Of a stretch of DNA of 64,000 nucleotides, positions 1-9,302 are shown in pieces. Positions within the stretch are counted from its first letter, which is position 1. Each line of letters starts with the position of its first letter. The position numbers and the translations under genes are program-made. Below the pieces are notes generated by a model, which was given only the letters and a program-made list of their open reading frames with translations, did not search any database and had not been told where the DNA came from. Source of the stretch: Actinocatenispora rupis (GTDB lineage Bacteria > Actinomycetota > Actinomycetes > Mycobacteriales > Micromonosporaceae); NCBI RefSeq assembly GCF_016861975.1, contig NZ_BOMB01000028.1, positions 62,001 through 126,000 of the forward strand. Direction: 5' to 3'.

Positions 1-1058
1 AGGAGCAGACCCTGGCGGCCGGCGAGATCACCGTGACGGTGAAGGCCGGCGGGTTCCGGCAGGCGAAGAAGACGCAGCAGGGAGAGCTGGGGCAGCCGCT
101 GGCGTTCGGCGAGGTGAAGCTGCCGCCGGTGGCGAAGGCGAAGCCGACCCCGACGAAGGCCGCCCCGTCCCCGACCGAGTCCGCCACGCCGACGAAGGAC
201 TCCAGCGGCCTCAGCACCATCGTCTGGGTACTGATCGTGCTCGGTGCGCTGCTCGTGATCGGCGGCATCGTCGCGATCGTGCTGCTGCTCCGCAAGAAGG
301 ACGACGGCGACGACGAGGACGGCACCACCCCGCCGTACGGTGGGCCGCCGCCGTCCGGGTACCCGGGGCGCGGGGCGGCCGACACCGCGGTCATCAGCGC
401 GATCCCGGGCATGGGCGGCGACACCCCGACCGTGGTGCACGACGGCCCGCTGGTGCGCGACGACGGCCGGCCGTACGGCGACCAGACCCAGGTGTACGGG
501 CAGCCCAACGCGGAGACCCAGGTGTACGGGCAGCAGAGCGCCGAGACGCAGGTGTACGGCGGGGAGACGCAGGCGTACGGCGGCGGGCGGCCGGGCGCGG
601 ACGACGCGACACGGACGTGGCAGGGCGGGCCGGCGGCGCCGACGTCGGGCGGCCAGCCGGCGACGAACCAGCCGTGGGGGCAGCCGGACACCAACCGCGG
701 CGCGTACGAGGGCACCATGTACGGGCGGAACTCGCCGACCAGCGGCGCCGCGCCCACGTCGGGCCAGCCCACCAGCGGCGCGGCGCCCACTTCCGGCCCC
801 GGGTACCTGACGCCGGGCGGGACGTACGGCGGGTCGCCGTACCCGTCGGGCGCGCCCGGCTCCGGCTACGGCCAGTACGGCGGGCAGCAGCAGCCGCAGG
901 GTCAGCAGCAGGGCCAGCGGCCGGCGCTCAACGAGCCGACGCGTACCTGGCAGCAGCCGCCTCCGCCGCAACAGCAGCAGCCGCCCGCGCGGCCGGCGCC
1001 GCCGAGCGGCGACGAGACCCGGCTGGACAAGAACGACGGGCTCGACTGGCTCGACTGA
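1..1058 (+). CDS. Membrane-anchored protein with a Gln/Gly/Pro-rich cytoplasmic tail (5' end outside window)
   Basis: The reading frame is open from base 3, so the gene begins upstream; a GTG at 33 is only an internal possibility. A short Lys/Thr/Pro-rich stretch precedes one strong membrane segment (about residues 63-87 counted from base 33), which is followed by RKK and an acidic run. The orientation looks like type I: outside domain, helix, cytoplasmic tail. The remaining roughly 240 residues are low complexity, with repeated TQVYGQ units near bases 480-590 and Ser/Gly/Pro/Gln stretches. The end (LDWLD) is acidic. I do not recognise a family and assign no function. The gene converges on comB with a hairpin between them. 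Confidence 0.6.
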   Translation, partial: EQTLAAGEITVTVKAGGFRQAKKTQQGELGQPLAFGEVKLPPVAKAKPTPTKAAPSPTESATPTKDSSGLSTIVWVLIVLGALLVIGGIVAIVLLLRKKDDGDDEDGTTPPYGGPPPSGYPGRGAADTAVISAIPGMGGDTPTVVHDGPLVRDDGRPYGDQTQVYGQPNAETQVYGQQSAETQVYGGETQAYGGGRPGADDATRTWQGGPAAPTSGGQPATNQPWGQPDTNRGAYEGTMYGRNSPTSGAAPTSGQPTSGAAPTSGPGYLTPGGTYGGSPYPSGAPGSGYGQYGGQQQPQGQQQGQRPALNEPTRTWQQPPPPQQQQPPARPAPPSGDETRLDKNDGLDWLD

Positions 1059-1067
1059 GCCCTCGCC

Positions 1068-1091
1068 GGCGCCCGGCCACGGTCGGGCGCC
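1068..1091. terminator. Hairpin between convergent genes
   Basis: GGCGCCCG (1068-1075) and CGGGCGCC (1084-1091) form a perfect 8-bp stem with an 8-nt loop. There is no T-tract. It lies between the stop of the membrane protein and the stop of comB, so it could serve both strands. Confidence 0.45.
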
Positions 1092-1104
1092 TACCGCCGG
1101 GGCG

Positions 1105-1875
1105 TCAGGGGAGGACGAGGTGGCGGCCGCCGGCGAACGCGCCGGAGCGCAGCACCGGGACCTCGGTACTGACGTTGCGTTCGACGGCCAGTTCGACGTC
1201 GAGGCCGAAGCCGCGGTCGATCAGCTCCCGGCCCGACGAGCTGCCGCGCACCGCCGCCGGCACGTCCGGTACGCCGCTGAGTACGGAGACGGCGGTGGCG
1301 GCCTCGACGGACAGTACGCCGGCGGTGAGGCCGTCGAGGATCTCCGCCGCGCCGAGCAGGTCCTCCACGCACGGGCGCAGCGCGCCGTCCGGCCAGCGTT
1401 CCCCGGCGGCCACGACGCCGATCGGCACCTCGGGCGTGCCGTACCCGTCGGAGCGGAGGAGGTCGGCGACGGCGCGGGCGTTGCGCAGGCAGCCGGCCAC
1501 CACGGGGATGCCGCTGGCCTGGGCGGCGGCGCAGATGGTCGCGCCGTTCGGCGACGGCAGCACCAGATCCGGTACGACGGGGGCGCGGCGCAGCGCGGCC
1601 GGTGACAGCGACCACGGGCGGTCCGGCGTCGTGGCGGACCGCCCGGCGGCGACGACCGCGCCGAGCCGTTGCGCGTACTGCTCGGCCTGGTCGTTCCACG
1701 GGAACGGGTGGACGCGGATGCCGCGCTCGACCGCGATCGTCACGGACGTCGTGAACGACAGCACGTCGACCACGACGAGCACCGCGCACACCCGGCTCAA
1801 CTCGGCCGCGCCGGCCAGCCCCCACTCGAAGCGAACACCCGCACCGGGTTGGGAGAACACCGACTCGGCTGCCAT
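1105..1875 (-). CDS. comB: 2-phosphosulfolactate phosphatase family protein (ComB-like)
   Basis: 256 aa from the ATG at 1875. An upstream in-frame extension overlaps purL and looks unnatural. Family landmarks are DVLSFTT near residue 32, SPNGAT in the middle and AGERW further on. In methanogens ComB removes phosphate from 2-phospho-3-sulfolactate on the way to coenzyme M; actinomycetes do not make coenzyme M by that route, so the real substrate here is unknown. The gene starts 10 bp after the purL stop and is probably the last gene of purS-purQ-purL-comB. No other sulfolactate gene is visible. Confidence 0.8.
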   Translation of the reverse strand: MAAESVFSQPGAGVRFEWGLAGAAELSRVCAVLVVVDVLSFTTSVTIAVERGIRVHPFPWNDQAEQYAQRLGAVVAAGRSATTPDRPWSLSPAALRRAPVVPDLVLPSPNGATICAAAQASGIPVVAGCLRNARAVADLLRSDGYGTPEVPIGVVAAGERWPDGALRPCVEDLLGAAEILDGLTAGVLSVEAATAVSVLSGVPDVPAAVRGSSSGRELIDRGFGLDVELAVERNVSTEVPVLRSGAFAGGRHLVLP

Positions 1876-1885
1876 GGGGACAAGG

Positions 1886-4219
1886 CTATTCGGCGGGGCG
1901 CCCGGCGGTACCGAATAACGTGGGCAGGGTGGCCGACCAGGCGGCGCGCAGCTCGTCCAGCGGGATCGCGAACTGGCCGGCGACCTCCAGCGCGTGGCTG
2001 TCCGGGTCGACGACGCCGACCGCGGTCCACGGCACGCCGTGCTCGCCGCACAGCGCGGTGAACGCGGCCCGCAGGCCCGTCGGTACCGAGACCAGGACAC
2101 GCCCGGCGGACTCGGAGAACAGGAACACGAACGGGTTCGTACCGTCCGCGAACTCCGCCGGGAGCACGATCCGGGCGCCCACGTCGTGCCGCAGGCACGC
2201 CTCGGCGAGGGTGCTCGCGAGACCGCCGTCGGACACGTCGTGCGCGGACCCGACCAGCCCGGCCCGACCCGCCGCCTGCAGCAGCTCCGCCACCCGCTTC
2301 TCGTGCGCCAGATCCACCACCGGCGGTACGCCGCCGAGGTGGCCGTGCACGGTCGCCGCCCACTCCGACCCGGACAGCTCGGTCCGCGTCTCGCCGAGCA
2401 GGATCAGCGTGCTGCCGTGCTCGTCGCCGGCGGTCAACCCCATCGGAATCCGTTGCCGCACATCGGAAAGCAGCCCGAGTACGCCGACGACGGGGGTCGG
2501 GTTGATCGCCGTGGTGCCGGTCTGGTTGTAGAAGCTGACGTTGCCGCCGGTGACCGGGATGCCCAGCTCGCGGCAGCCATCGGCGAGACCGCGGACGGCC
2601 TCGGCGAACTGCCACATCACCTGCGGGTCCTCGGGGCTGCCGAAGTTCAGGCAGTCGGTCACCGCGATCGGCTCCGCCCCGGTCACCGCCACGTTCCGGT
2701 ACGCCTCGGCCAGCGCCAACCGCGCCCCCGTGTACGGGTCGAGTCGGGCGTACCGGCCGTTGCCGTCGGTGGCGAGCGCGATGCCGAGGTTGGTCTCCTC
2801 GGACAGCCGCAGTACGCCGGCGTCCTCGGGCTGGGCGAGCACCGTGTTGCCCAACACGTACCGGTCGTACTGCTCGGTCACCCAGGTCTTGTCGGCCAGG
2901 TTGGGCGCGCCGAGCATGCGCAGCACGGTGGCGCGCAGTTCGTCCGGAGTGGACGGTCGGGGCAGCGTCTCCGCGACGTCCGCGTTCAGCAGTACGCGGT
3001 CGCTCGGCTCGCGCAGCGGGCGCGCGTACACCGGGCCGTCGTCGGCGAGGCTGGCCGGCGGCGCGTCCACCACGGTCTCGCCGTGCCAGCGGATCGTCAG
3101 CCGGCCGCCGTCCGCGCCCGCCTCGGTGACCTCGCCGAGCGCGGTGGCGAGCACGCCCCACTTGGCGCAGACCCGGAGTACCTCGTCGAGTTTCGCCGGC
3201 TCGACCACCAGCAGCATCCGCTCCTGCGACTCGGACGCCAGCACCTCGTGCGGGTCCATCGACGCCTCGCGCAGCGCCACCCGGTCGAGGTCGATCAGCA
3301 TGCCGGTGCCGGCCGCGGCGGCCGTCTCGGACAGCGCGCAGGTCAGGCCGGCGCCGCCGAGGTCCTGGATGCCGGCGACGAGACCCGCGTCGTACAGCTC
3401 CAGGCAGGACTCGATGAGCAGCTTCTCCATGAACGGGTCGCCGACCTGCACGCTCGGCCGCCGCTGCTGGCTCGTCTCGTCGAACGTGGCGGACGCGAGC
3501 ACCGACACGCCGCCGATGCCGTCCCGCCCGGTCTTCGCGCCGACCAGTACGACGACGTGGCCGATGCCCTCGGCTTCCTTGCGCTGCAACCGATCCACCG
3601 GCAGTACGCCGACGGACAGCGCGTTCACCAGCGGGTTGCCCTGGTAACACGGGTCGAAGACCAGCTCGCCGCCGATGTTCGGCAGGCCGAGGCAGTTGCC
3701 GTACGTCGAGATGCCGGCGACGACGCCGGGCAGTACGCGGGCAGTGTCGGGGTGGTCGGCCGCGCCGAAGCGGATCTGGTCCATCACCGCGATCGGGCGG
3801 GCGCCCATGGCGAGGATGTCGCGGACGATGCCGCCGACGCCGGTCGCCGCGCCCTGGTGCGGCTCGACGTAGCTCGGGTGGTTGTGGCTCTCCACCTTGA
3901 ACGTCACGGCCAGATCGTCGGAAACCCTTACCACGCCGGCGTTCTCACCGATGCCGGCGAGCATCCGGTCGCTCGGCGGCGCCTTCTCCCCGAACTGTCG
4001 CAAGTGGACCTTGCTGCTCTTGTACGAGCAGTGCTCGGACCACATGATCGAGTACATCGCCAGCTCGGAGCGGGTCGGGCGGCGGCCGAGGATCTGCCGG
4101 ATCCGCTGGTACTCGTCGTCCTGCAAGCCCAGCTCGCGGTACGGCTGCTCCTCGTCCGGCGTCTTCGCCGCACGGTCCACCGTGTCCAGCGGGGCGGGCA
4201 CGTCTGCGTTGTCGCTCAT
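1886..4219 (-). CDS. purL: Phosphoribosylformylglycinamidine synthase subunit PurL (small form)
   Basis: 777 aa, the usual length of the small PurL that works with separate PurQ and PurS. The complex makes FGAM from FGAR, ATP and glutamine, the fourth step of purine synthesis. Visible signatures are the N-terminal [12 protein letters not shown], the KVESHNHP segment, [19 protein letters not shown] and DVSDGG near the C-terminus, typical of the duplicated PurM-like fold. It starts 7 bp after purQ, and comB follows 10 bp later, so the four genes form one tight operon. A GGAG-like ribosome site lies in the purQ end. Confidence 0.97.
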   Translation of the reverse strand: MSDNADVPAPLDTVDRAAKTPDEEQPYRELGLQDDEYQRIRQILGRRPTRSELAMYSIMWSEHCSYKSSKVHLRQFGEKAPPSDRMLAGIGENAGVVRVSDDLAVTFKVESHNHPSYVEPHQGAATGVGGIVRDILAMGARPIAVMDQIRFGAADHPDTARVLPGVVAGISTYGNCLGLPNIGGELVFDPCYQGNPLVNALSVGVLPVDRLQRKEAEGIGHVVVLVGAKTGRDGIGGVSVLASATFDETSQQRRPSVQVGDPFMEKLLIESCLELYDAGLVAGIQDLGGAGLTCALSETAAAAGTGMLIDLDRVALREASMDPHEVLASESQERMLLVVEPAKLDEVLRVCAKWGVLATALGEVTEAGADGGRLTIRWHGETVVDAPPASLADDGPVYARPLREPSDRVLLNADVAETLPRPSTPDELRATVLRMLGAPNLADKTWVTEQYDRYVLGNTVLAQPEDAGVLRLSEETNLGIALATDGNGRYARLDPYTGARLALAEAYRNVAVTGAEPIAVTDCLNFGSPEDPQVMWQFAEAVRGLADGCRELGIPVTGGNVSFYNQTGTTAINPTPVVGVLGLLSDVRQRIPMGLTAGDEHGSTLILLGETRTELSGSEWAATVHGHLGGVPPVVDLAHEKRVAELLQAAGRAGLVGSAHDVSDGGLASTLAEACLRHDVGARIVLPAEFADGTNPFVFLFSESAGRVLVSVPTGLRAAFTALCGEHGVPWTAVGVVDPDSHALEVAGQFAIPLDELRAAWSATLPTLFGTAGRPAE

Positions 4220-4226
4220 CGTTCTC

Positions 4227-4934
4227 CTACCGCCCGTCCGGGGCGCCGGCGGTCGCGGCCGCCGGTGCGCCGAGGTGCGCCAGCACCGACGTGAACATGC
4301 CCAGGCCGTCGACGGACGGGCCGGTCAGCGCCTCGATCGCGTGCTCCGGGTGCGGCATCAGGCCGACCACGTTGCCGGCCGCGTTACGGACGCCGGCGAT
4401 GTCGCGCTGCGAACCGTTCGGATTGCCGCCCACGTACCGGAAGACGACGCGGCCCTCGGCCTCCAGCTCGTCCAGGGTGCGCGGATCGGCCACGTAGCAG
4501 CCTTCGCCGTTCTTGACCGGGATCAGGATCTCCTGGCCCTGCGCGTACCCGTTCGTCCAGGCGGTGCCGGTGTGCTCCACCCGCAACACCTGGTCCCGGT
4601 TACGGAAGTGCAGGTGCTGGTTGCGGGTCAGCGCGCCGGGCAGCAGGTGCGCCTCGCACAGGATCTGGAACCCGTTGCAGATGCCCAGGACCGGCAGCCC
4701 GGCGCGGGCAGCGTCCACAATGGACCCCATCGCGGCGGAGAACCGGGCGATGGCGCCGCACCGCAGGTAGTCGCCGTACGAGAAGCCGCCGGGCAGCACG
4801 ACCGCGTCGACCCCGTGCAGGTCCGCGTCGTCGTGCCAGAGCGCGACCGGTTCGGCGCCCGCCAGCCGTACGGCCCGGAGCGCGTCCCGGTCGTCGAGCG
4901 AGCCGGGGAACGTGACCACGCCGATCCGGGTCAC
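4227..4934 (-). CDS. purQ: Phosphoribosylformylglycinamidine synthase subunit PurQ (glutaminase)
   Basis: 235 aa class I glutamine amidotransferase that supplies ammonia to PurL. The nucleophile motif is LGICNGFQ and the His-Glu pair is in MPHPEH near the C-terminus. [10 protein letters not shown] and [11 protein letters not shown] are PurQ-specific segments. The GTG start overlaps the purS stop by 4 bp (GTGA), indicating translational coupling. A rare-codon 13-mer, GTCCATTGTGGAC on the coding strand, sits at 4713-4725 (see findings). Confidence 0.97.
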   Translation of the reverse strand: MTRIGVVTFPGSLDDRDALRAVRLAGAEPVALWHDDADLHGVDAVVLPGGFSYGDYLRCGAIARFSAAMGSIVDAARAGLPVLGICNGFQILCEAHLLPGALTRNQHLHFRNRDQVLRVEHTGTAWTNGYAQGQEILIPVKNGEGCYVADPRTLDELEAEGRVVFRYVGGNPNGSQRDIAGVRNAAGNVVGLMPHPEHAIEALTGPSVDGLGMFTSVLAHLGAPAAATAGAPDGR

Positions 4935-5323
4935 TGGCCGGGCTCACCTTCGGGCTGCGCCGGCACCAGCGGGGTGTCGGCCGGCAGCGCCGCCGGGGTC
5001 TGCACCGACACGTTCGGCTCGACGGGGTCGCAGCCGGCGACCGCGTCCACCGGGCCGGACGCGGCGCGCGCGCCGGCCGGTGCCGGGGTGTCCTCGACCC
5101 GGATCGAGAAGTCCTCGATCACCGGGTTGGCGAGCAGCTTGTCGGCGATCTCCCGGGCCCGGTCCAGGTCCGGTTCGCCGGTGAACTCGATCTCGACGCG
5201 CTTGCCGATCCGGACCGAGGCGACGTCCGAGACGCCGAGCCGGGGCAGCGCACCCGCGACGGCCTGGCCGGCGGGGTCGAGGATCTCGGGTTTGAGCATG
5301 ACGTCGACGACGACGCGGGCCAC
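4931..5323 (-). CDS. purS: Phosphoribosylformylglycinamidine synthase subunit PurS with C-terminal extension
   Basis: 130 aa from the GTG at 5323, which has AGGAG 7-8 nt upstream. Starts further upstream add a basic low-complexity tail and lack a ribosome site. Residues 1-80 are a normal PurS ([17 protein letters not shown], then IGKRVEIEF and a C-terminal IEDFSIRVE), the small dimer that bridges PurL and PurQ. The last roughly 48 residues are Pro/Ala/Val-rich and absent from typical PurS of about 80-85 aa. It is the first gene of the purSQL-comB operon and is coupled to purQ by a 4-bp overlap. Confidence 0.93.
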   Translation of the reverse strand: MARVVVDVMLKPEILDPAGQAVAGALPRLGVSDVASVRIGKRVEIEFTGEPDLDRAREIADKLLANPVIEDFSIRVEDTPAPAGARAASGPVDAVAGCDPVEPNVSVQTPAALPADTPLVPAQPEGEPGQ

Positions 5324-5477
5324 GCGACGCTCCTGTCGATAGTTGCCGGTCACGAGCGCCGCCAGCGTACCGCGCCGGCCGGCCACGCTCCGCAGCGGCC
5401 GAACCGCAAACCGGTCGATACAGCGCAGCGATGCCTTTACCACCAAGGGTTTGCGGGCAAGGCCACGGGCCGGGGCA

Positions 5478-6314
5478 CTACCGGTTCGTGGACAAGGCGG
5501 GCACCGGCGCACCCCGGTACCGCCGGGAGAGCAGGATCCACGCGCACACGGCGACCTGCGGTACCTGCATGACGGGCATCACGATCAGGTCGTCCAGCCC
5601 GCCCGCCGCGGTCAGCAGCCCGCTCGCCAGGAACGACAGGACCATGTTGTTGCCGGCGTGCGCGAGGCTCGTCGTCCAGATCGAGCCGGACCGCAGGCGC
5701 AGCCACGTCAACATCACCTCCTGGCACAGGAAGCCGGTCGTCCACAGCAGCAGACCGAGCACGACGTTCGAGTACGTGACGTAGCCGAGGAACGCGAGCG
5801 GGAAGTGCCACACCGCCCAGACCAGTCCGGTCACCAGGGTGGCCGCGGCGGGCCGGCCGGGCAGGATCCGCAGCCGCAGGTAACTCGTCCAGCCGAACTC
5901 CTCGCCCCAGTACAGGGGGGTGAGCACGACGACGAGCAGCAGCAGGCCGCCGACCAGTGCCGGACCGGGGACGCCGGGCACGATCCGGCTCAACGCGGCC
6001 GGATCCGGCCGGTACAGGCCGAGCGCGACCGCGGTCAGCACGCCCGCGGCGAGCAGCCCGAGCGGACCGAACCAGGCGATCAGGTAGTACCGCCAGGCGG
6101 CGCGGAACCGGGGCCGCAGCCCCGCGTCGCCGAACCCCTCCCGAGTCACCCACCGCCGCACCACGACCGCAGCCAGCGCCGGCACGAACGCGAACGACAG
6201 CTGGGGCAGCGGGTTCGCCAGCGACAGCCCGAACACCCGCGACACCACCACCTCCATCCCCCACGTGACCCCGAACGCCAACACCAGAAAGGCGACCACG
6301 CCCCGCTTCCGCAC
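5478..6314 (-). CDS. CPBP family intramembrane metalloprotease
   Basis: 278 aa, starting at the GTG at 6314 with AAAGGGAA just upstream. It has about eight hydrophobic segments. The three CPBP (Abi/CaaX-like) motifs are in order: EEFGW in the middle, WAVWHFPLAF, and SLAHAGNN near the C-terminus; the Glu, His and Asn/His side chains would bind zinc within the membrane. Substrates of bacterial members are mostly unknown. It is divergent from a two-component system at 6527, sharing a 212-bp intergenic region, so it may be a target of that system; this is inference from position only. Confidence 0.85.
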   Translation of the reverse strand: MRKRGVVAFLVLAFGVTWGMEVVVSRVFGLSLANPLPQLSFAFVPALAAVVVRRWVTREGFGDAGLRPRFRAAWRYYLIAWFGPLGLLAAGVLTAVALGLYRPDPAALSRIVPGVPGPALVGGLLLLVVVLTPLYWGEEFGWTSYLRLRILPGRPAAATLVTGLVWAVWHFPLAFLGYVTYSNVVLGLLLWTTGFLCQEVMLTWLRLRSGSIWTTSLAHAGNNMVLSFLASGLLTAAGGLDDLIVMPVMQVPQVAVCAWILLSRRYRGAPVPALSTNR

Positions 6315-6526
6315 CGGATTCCCTTTCGCCGTACGGTTTCTGCGACTCGCACACGGTGCCCCGACCGGTACCGCCGGCGCATCGCCCCGCGGTGCGGACC
6401 GTGCGCTGGCACCGCGGCGCGACGCGTACCGGCACCGGGCGGCGGGCGGCTGGCGCGCCGGTACCAGGGCGGGAATGGCTCCACGGTGGGAGGTGCGGCC
6501 GCCGGGCGCGCTGTCAGACTTCCGGC

Positions 6527-7738
6527 ATGTTCCGCAGACTCGCGTCACCGCAGGGTTGGATCCACGCCGCGATCGGCGCCGCCGTCTGGTGGCCGGCCGG
6601 CGGTTTCGGCCTGGTCGCCGCCTGCTTCGTCGGCCGCACCGCGGTCCGGCCCGCCACGTTCGTCGTGGCGACCGTGCTCGTCCTCGCCGCCGTCGGCTTC
6701 TCCGGTACGACCCGGCGCATCTCCGTCGCGCTGGCCAACGCGCTGCTCGGTACGGACCTGCCGGCGGCGACGAAACGCGGCGGGTGGTCCGCGCGGGCCC
6801 GGAGCAGCGGATGGTTGCTGGTGCACGCGGTCGGCGGCGGCATCCTCGCCACGATCGCCGTGTACGCGACGATCGCCGGGGTGTTGATCCCGCTGCTCTG
6901 GATCAGCGGCGGCGGCCACGACGTCTTCGACTACTTCGGGCTGCACATCTCGGTGCAGGGCGGTATCGCCGGGATCTGGACCGTACCGGTGGGGCTGGCG
7001 CACGTGGCGCTCGTGCTCGCCGCCGGCGCCGGGTACGTGACGCTGCTGCGGCGGCGCGCCCCGGCGCTGCTCGGACCCGGTGCCGCCGAACGGATGGCGG
7101 CGGTGGCCGAGCACGCCGACCGGCTCGCGCACCGCAACCGGCTGGCGCGCGAGCTGCACGACTCGATCGGGCACACGCTGACCGCGTCGACCATCCAGGC
7201 CGCGGTGGCGAGCAACCTGATCGACAGCGACCCGGCCGCCGCGCGCCGCGCGATGGACGGCATCGAGGAGGCGTCGCGTACCGCGCTGGAGGACCTGGAC
7301 CACGTCCTCGGCGTACTCCGGGACGGGGCCGCGCCGACGCGCGAGCCGCACCGCACGCTGGCGGACGTACCGGCGCTCGCGGCGCGGGTCCGGCACGCCG
7401 GTACGCCGGTCGACGTGACGATGACCGGCGAGACGGCGGCCGTACCGGCGACGGTGTCGCGCGAGGCGTACCGGATCGTGCAGGAGGGTGTGACGAACGC
7501 GATGCGGCACCCCGGCCCGGTCACCGTGCTCGTCGACGCCGGGCCGGACCGGCTGGAGATCACCGTGACCAACCCGCTGCCCGCCGAGGCCACCACCAGC
7601 GACCGGCCCGGCGGGCGCGGCCTCGCCGGCATCGCCGAACGCGTCCACGTACTCCGGGGCGAGGTCACCGCCGGCCCCGTCGACGACGGCCGGTACTGGC
7701 GGCTCGCCGCCTGGCTCCCGGTACGGTCGGCGCCATGA
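6527..7738 (+). CDS. Two-component sensor histidine kinase (HisKA_3 type)
   Basis: 403 aa from the ATG at 6527. Four to five membrane helices fill residues 1-170. The dimerisation/phosphoacceptor region is RNRLARELHDSIGH with the His at about residue 211, typical of NarL-partner kinases. A short GHKL ATPase domain ends with GGRGLAGIAERV. A CAGACT hexamer ends exactly 6 nt before the ATG and there is no Shine-Dalgarno, so the mRNA may be leaderless. The stop overlaps the response regulator start by 4 bp (ATGA), so the pair is co-translated. The signal sensed is unknown. Confidence 0.92.
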   Translation: MFRRLASPQGWIHAAIGAAVWWPAGGFGLVAACFVGRTAVRPATFVVATVLVLAAVGFSGTTRRISVALANALLGTDLPAATKRGGWSARARSSGWLLVHAVGGGILATIAVYATIAGVLIPLLWISGGGHDVFDYFGLHISVQGGIAGIWTVPVGLAHVALVLAAGAGYVTLLRRRAPALLGPGAAERMAAVAEHADRLAHRNRLARELHDSIGHTLTASTIQAAVASNLIDSDPAAARRAMDGIEEASRTALEDLDHVLGVLRDGAAPTREPHRTLADVPALAARVRHAGTPVDVTMTGETAAVPATVSREAYRIVQEGVTNAMRHPGPVTVLVDAGPDRLEITVTNPLPAEATTSDRPGGRGLAGIAERVHVLRGEVTAGPVDDGRYWRLAAWLPVRSAP

Positions 7739-8385
7739 TCCGGCTGCTGGTCGCGGACGACGACGAACTGACCCGCACCGGTCTGCGTACGTTGCTGTCC
7801 ACCGAGCCGGACCTCACCGTGGTCGCCGAGGCCGCCGACGGAAACGAGGTCCTGCCGCTGGTCACCGAGCACCGCCCGGACATCGTCCTGATGGACGTAC
7901 GGATGCCGGAACTGGACGGCATCGAGGCCACCCGCCTGCTGCGCGCCGAACTCGCCGACCCGCCGAAGGTGCTGGTCATCACCACGTTCGAGACCGACGA
8001 CCACGTGTACGACGCGCTGCGCGCCGGCGCCGCCGGGTTCCTGCTCAAGCGCGCCCGGCTGGCCCAGATCGCCCACGCGGTACGGCTCGTCGCCGCCGGC
8101 GAGTCACTGCTGTTCCCCGACGCCGTACGCGCGCTCGTCGCCGCCCGGCCCGCCGTGCCGACCCGCGACCGGCACCCGGCTCTGACCGCCCGGGAGACCG
8201 AGATCCTGCGGCTGATGGCGACCGGGCTGTCCAACCGCGACATCGCCGCCGACCTCGTGATCAGCCTGGAGACGGTCAAGACGCACGTCGGCAACGTCTT
8301 CGCCAAGCTCGGCGCGGCCAACCGCACCCAGGCCGTGATCATCGCGTACGAAACCGGCGTGGTCACCCCGGGTGCGGCGCGCTGA
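7735..8385 (+). CDS. LuxR/NarL-family response regulator
   Basis: 216 aa. The receiver domain (residues 1-120) has the acidic pair at DDDE (residues 8-10), the phospho-acceptor Asp at about residue 54 in LMDVRMPE, Thr in VITTFE and Lys in FLLKRA. The C-terminal LuxR helix-turn-helix runs LTARETEILRLMATGLSNRD and then ETVKTHVGNVF. It is translationally coupled to the kinase. Only 4 bp separate its stop from the purC stop on the other strand. Confidence 0.95.
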   Translation: MIRLLVADDDELTRTGLRTLLSTEPDLTVVAEAADGNEVLPLVTEHRPDIVLMDVRMPELDGIEATRLLRAELADPPKVLVITTFETDDHVYDALRAGAAGFLLKRARLAQIAHAVRLVAAGESLLFPDAVRALVAARPAVPTRDRHPALTARETEILRLMATGLSNRDIAADLVISLETVKTHVGNVFAKLGAANRTQAVIIAYETGVVTPGAAR

Positions 8386-8389
8386 GGAG

Positions 8390-9268
8390 TCAGGCGAAAC
8401 GTTCGCCGGTGATGCGCTCGTACGCGGCGACGTAGCGCTCGCGGGTCGCGGCCACGATCTCCGGCGGCAGCTCCGGACCCGGCGCCTTCTTGTCCCAGCC
8501 GGACGACTCCAGCCAGTCCCGCAACGGCTGCTTGTCGTACGACGGCTGGGCGCGGCCCGGCTGCCACTCCTCCGCCGGCCAGAACCGGGACGAGTCCGGC
8601 GTCAACACCTCGTCGGCCAGTACCAGGGTGCCCGCCGCGTCGACACCCCACTCGACCTTCGTGTCGGCCAGGATGATGCCGCGCGGCCCGCACACCCGAC
8701 GGCCCCGGTCCAGGATCTCGATGGTGAGTTTCCGCAGCTCGGCGGCCTGTTCCGGCCCCACCGCCGCCTCGACCTCGGCGTACGTCATCGGTGCGTCGTG
8801 GTCCGGCGGGGTGGCCTTCGTGGTCGGCGTGAAGATCGTGTCCGGCAGTTCGGACCCCTCGGTCAGGCCCGCCGGCAGCGGCACCCCGCACACCGCCCCG
8901 TCCACCCGGTACTGCTTCGTGCCCGAGCCCGACAGGTACGCTCGGGCGACGCACTCGACCGGCACCATCGCGAGCCGCCGCACCAGTACGCTCCGGCCGC
9001 GCAGCTCGTCCCGGCCCCGGAACACCCCCGGGTACTCGTCCACGTCCGCGCTCACCACGTGGTTCGGTACCAGGTCGGAAAGCTGGTCGAACCACCACAG
9101 CGACAGCGCCGTCAGCACCCGGCCCTTGTCCGGGATCGCCGTCGGCAGCACCACGTCGAACGCGCTCATCCGGTCGCTGGCCACCATGACCAGCAACCCG
9201 TCACCCGCGTCGTACAGCTCGCGCACCTTGCCGCTGTGCACCGGTGTCGGCAGCCCTGGGATCGTCAC
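8390..9268 (-). CDS. purC: Phosphoribosylaminoimidazole-succinocarboxamide synthase (SAICAR synthetase)
   Basis: 292 aa. PurC joins aspartate to CAIR with ATP. The N-terminal half shows HSGKVRELYD and ASDRMSAFDVVLP; further on come LVRRLAMVPVECVARAYLSGS and, near the middle, the substrate loop TKAT. The length matches the yeast-like/actinobacterial form (about 290 aa) rather than the 240-aa Bacillus form. It lies 34 bp downstream of purB and is probably co-transcribed with it. Confidence 0.97.
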   Translation of the reverse strand: MTIPGLPTPVHSGKVRELYDAGDGLLVMVASDRMSAFDVVLPTAIPDKGRVLTALSLWWFDQLSDLVPNHVVSADVDEYPGVFRGRDELRGRSVLVRRLAMVPVECVARAYLSGSGTKQYRVDGAVCGVPLPAGLTEGSELPDTIFTPTTKATPPDHDAPMTYAEVEAAVGPEQAAELRKLTIEILDRGRRVCGPRGIILADTKVEWGVDAAGTLVLADEVLTPDSSRFWPAEEWQPGRAQPSYDKQPLRDWLESSGWDKKAPGPELPPEIVAATRERYVAAYERITGERFA

Positions 9269-9302
9269 CCCCGCATCCTAGGACCGATGCCGTACGGGCT
9301 GG

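Noticed and set aside
5324-5512. N-terminal extension of PurS to 5512
   Set aside because: The extension is basic, low complexity and lacks a ribosome site, while the GTG at 5323 has AGGAG at the right distance.
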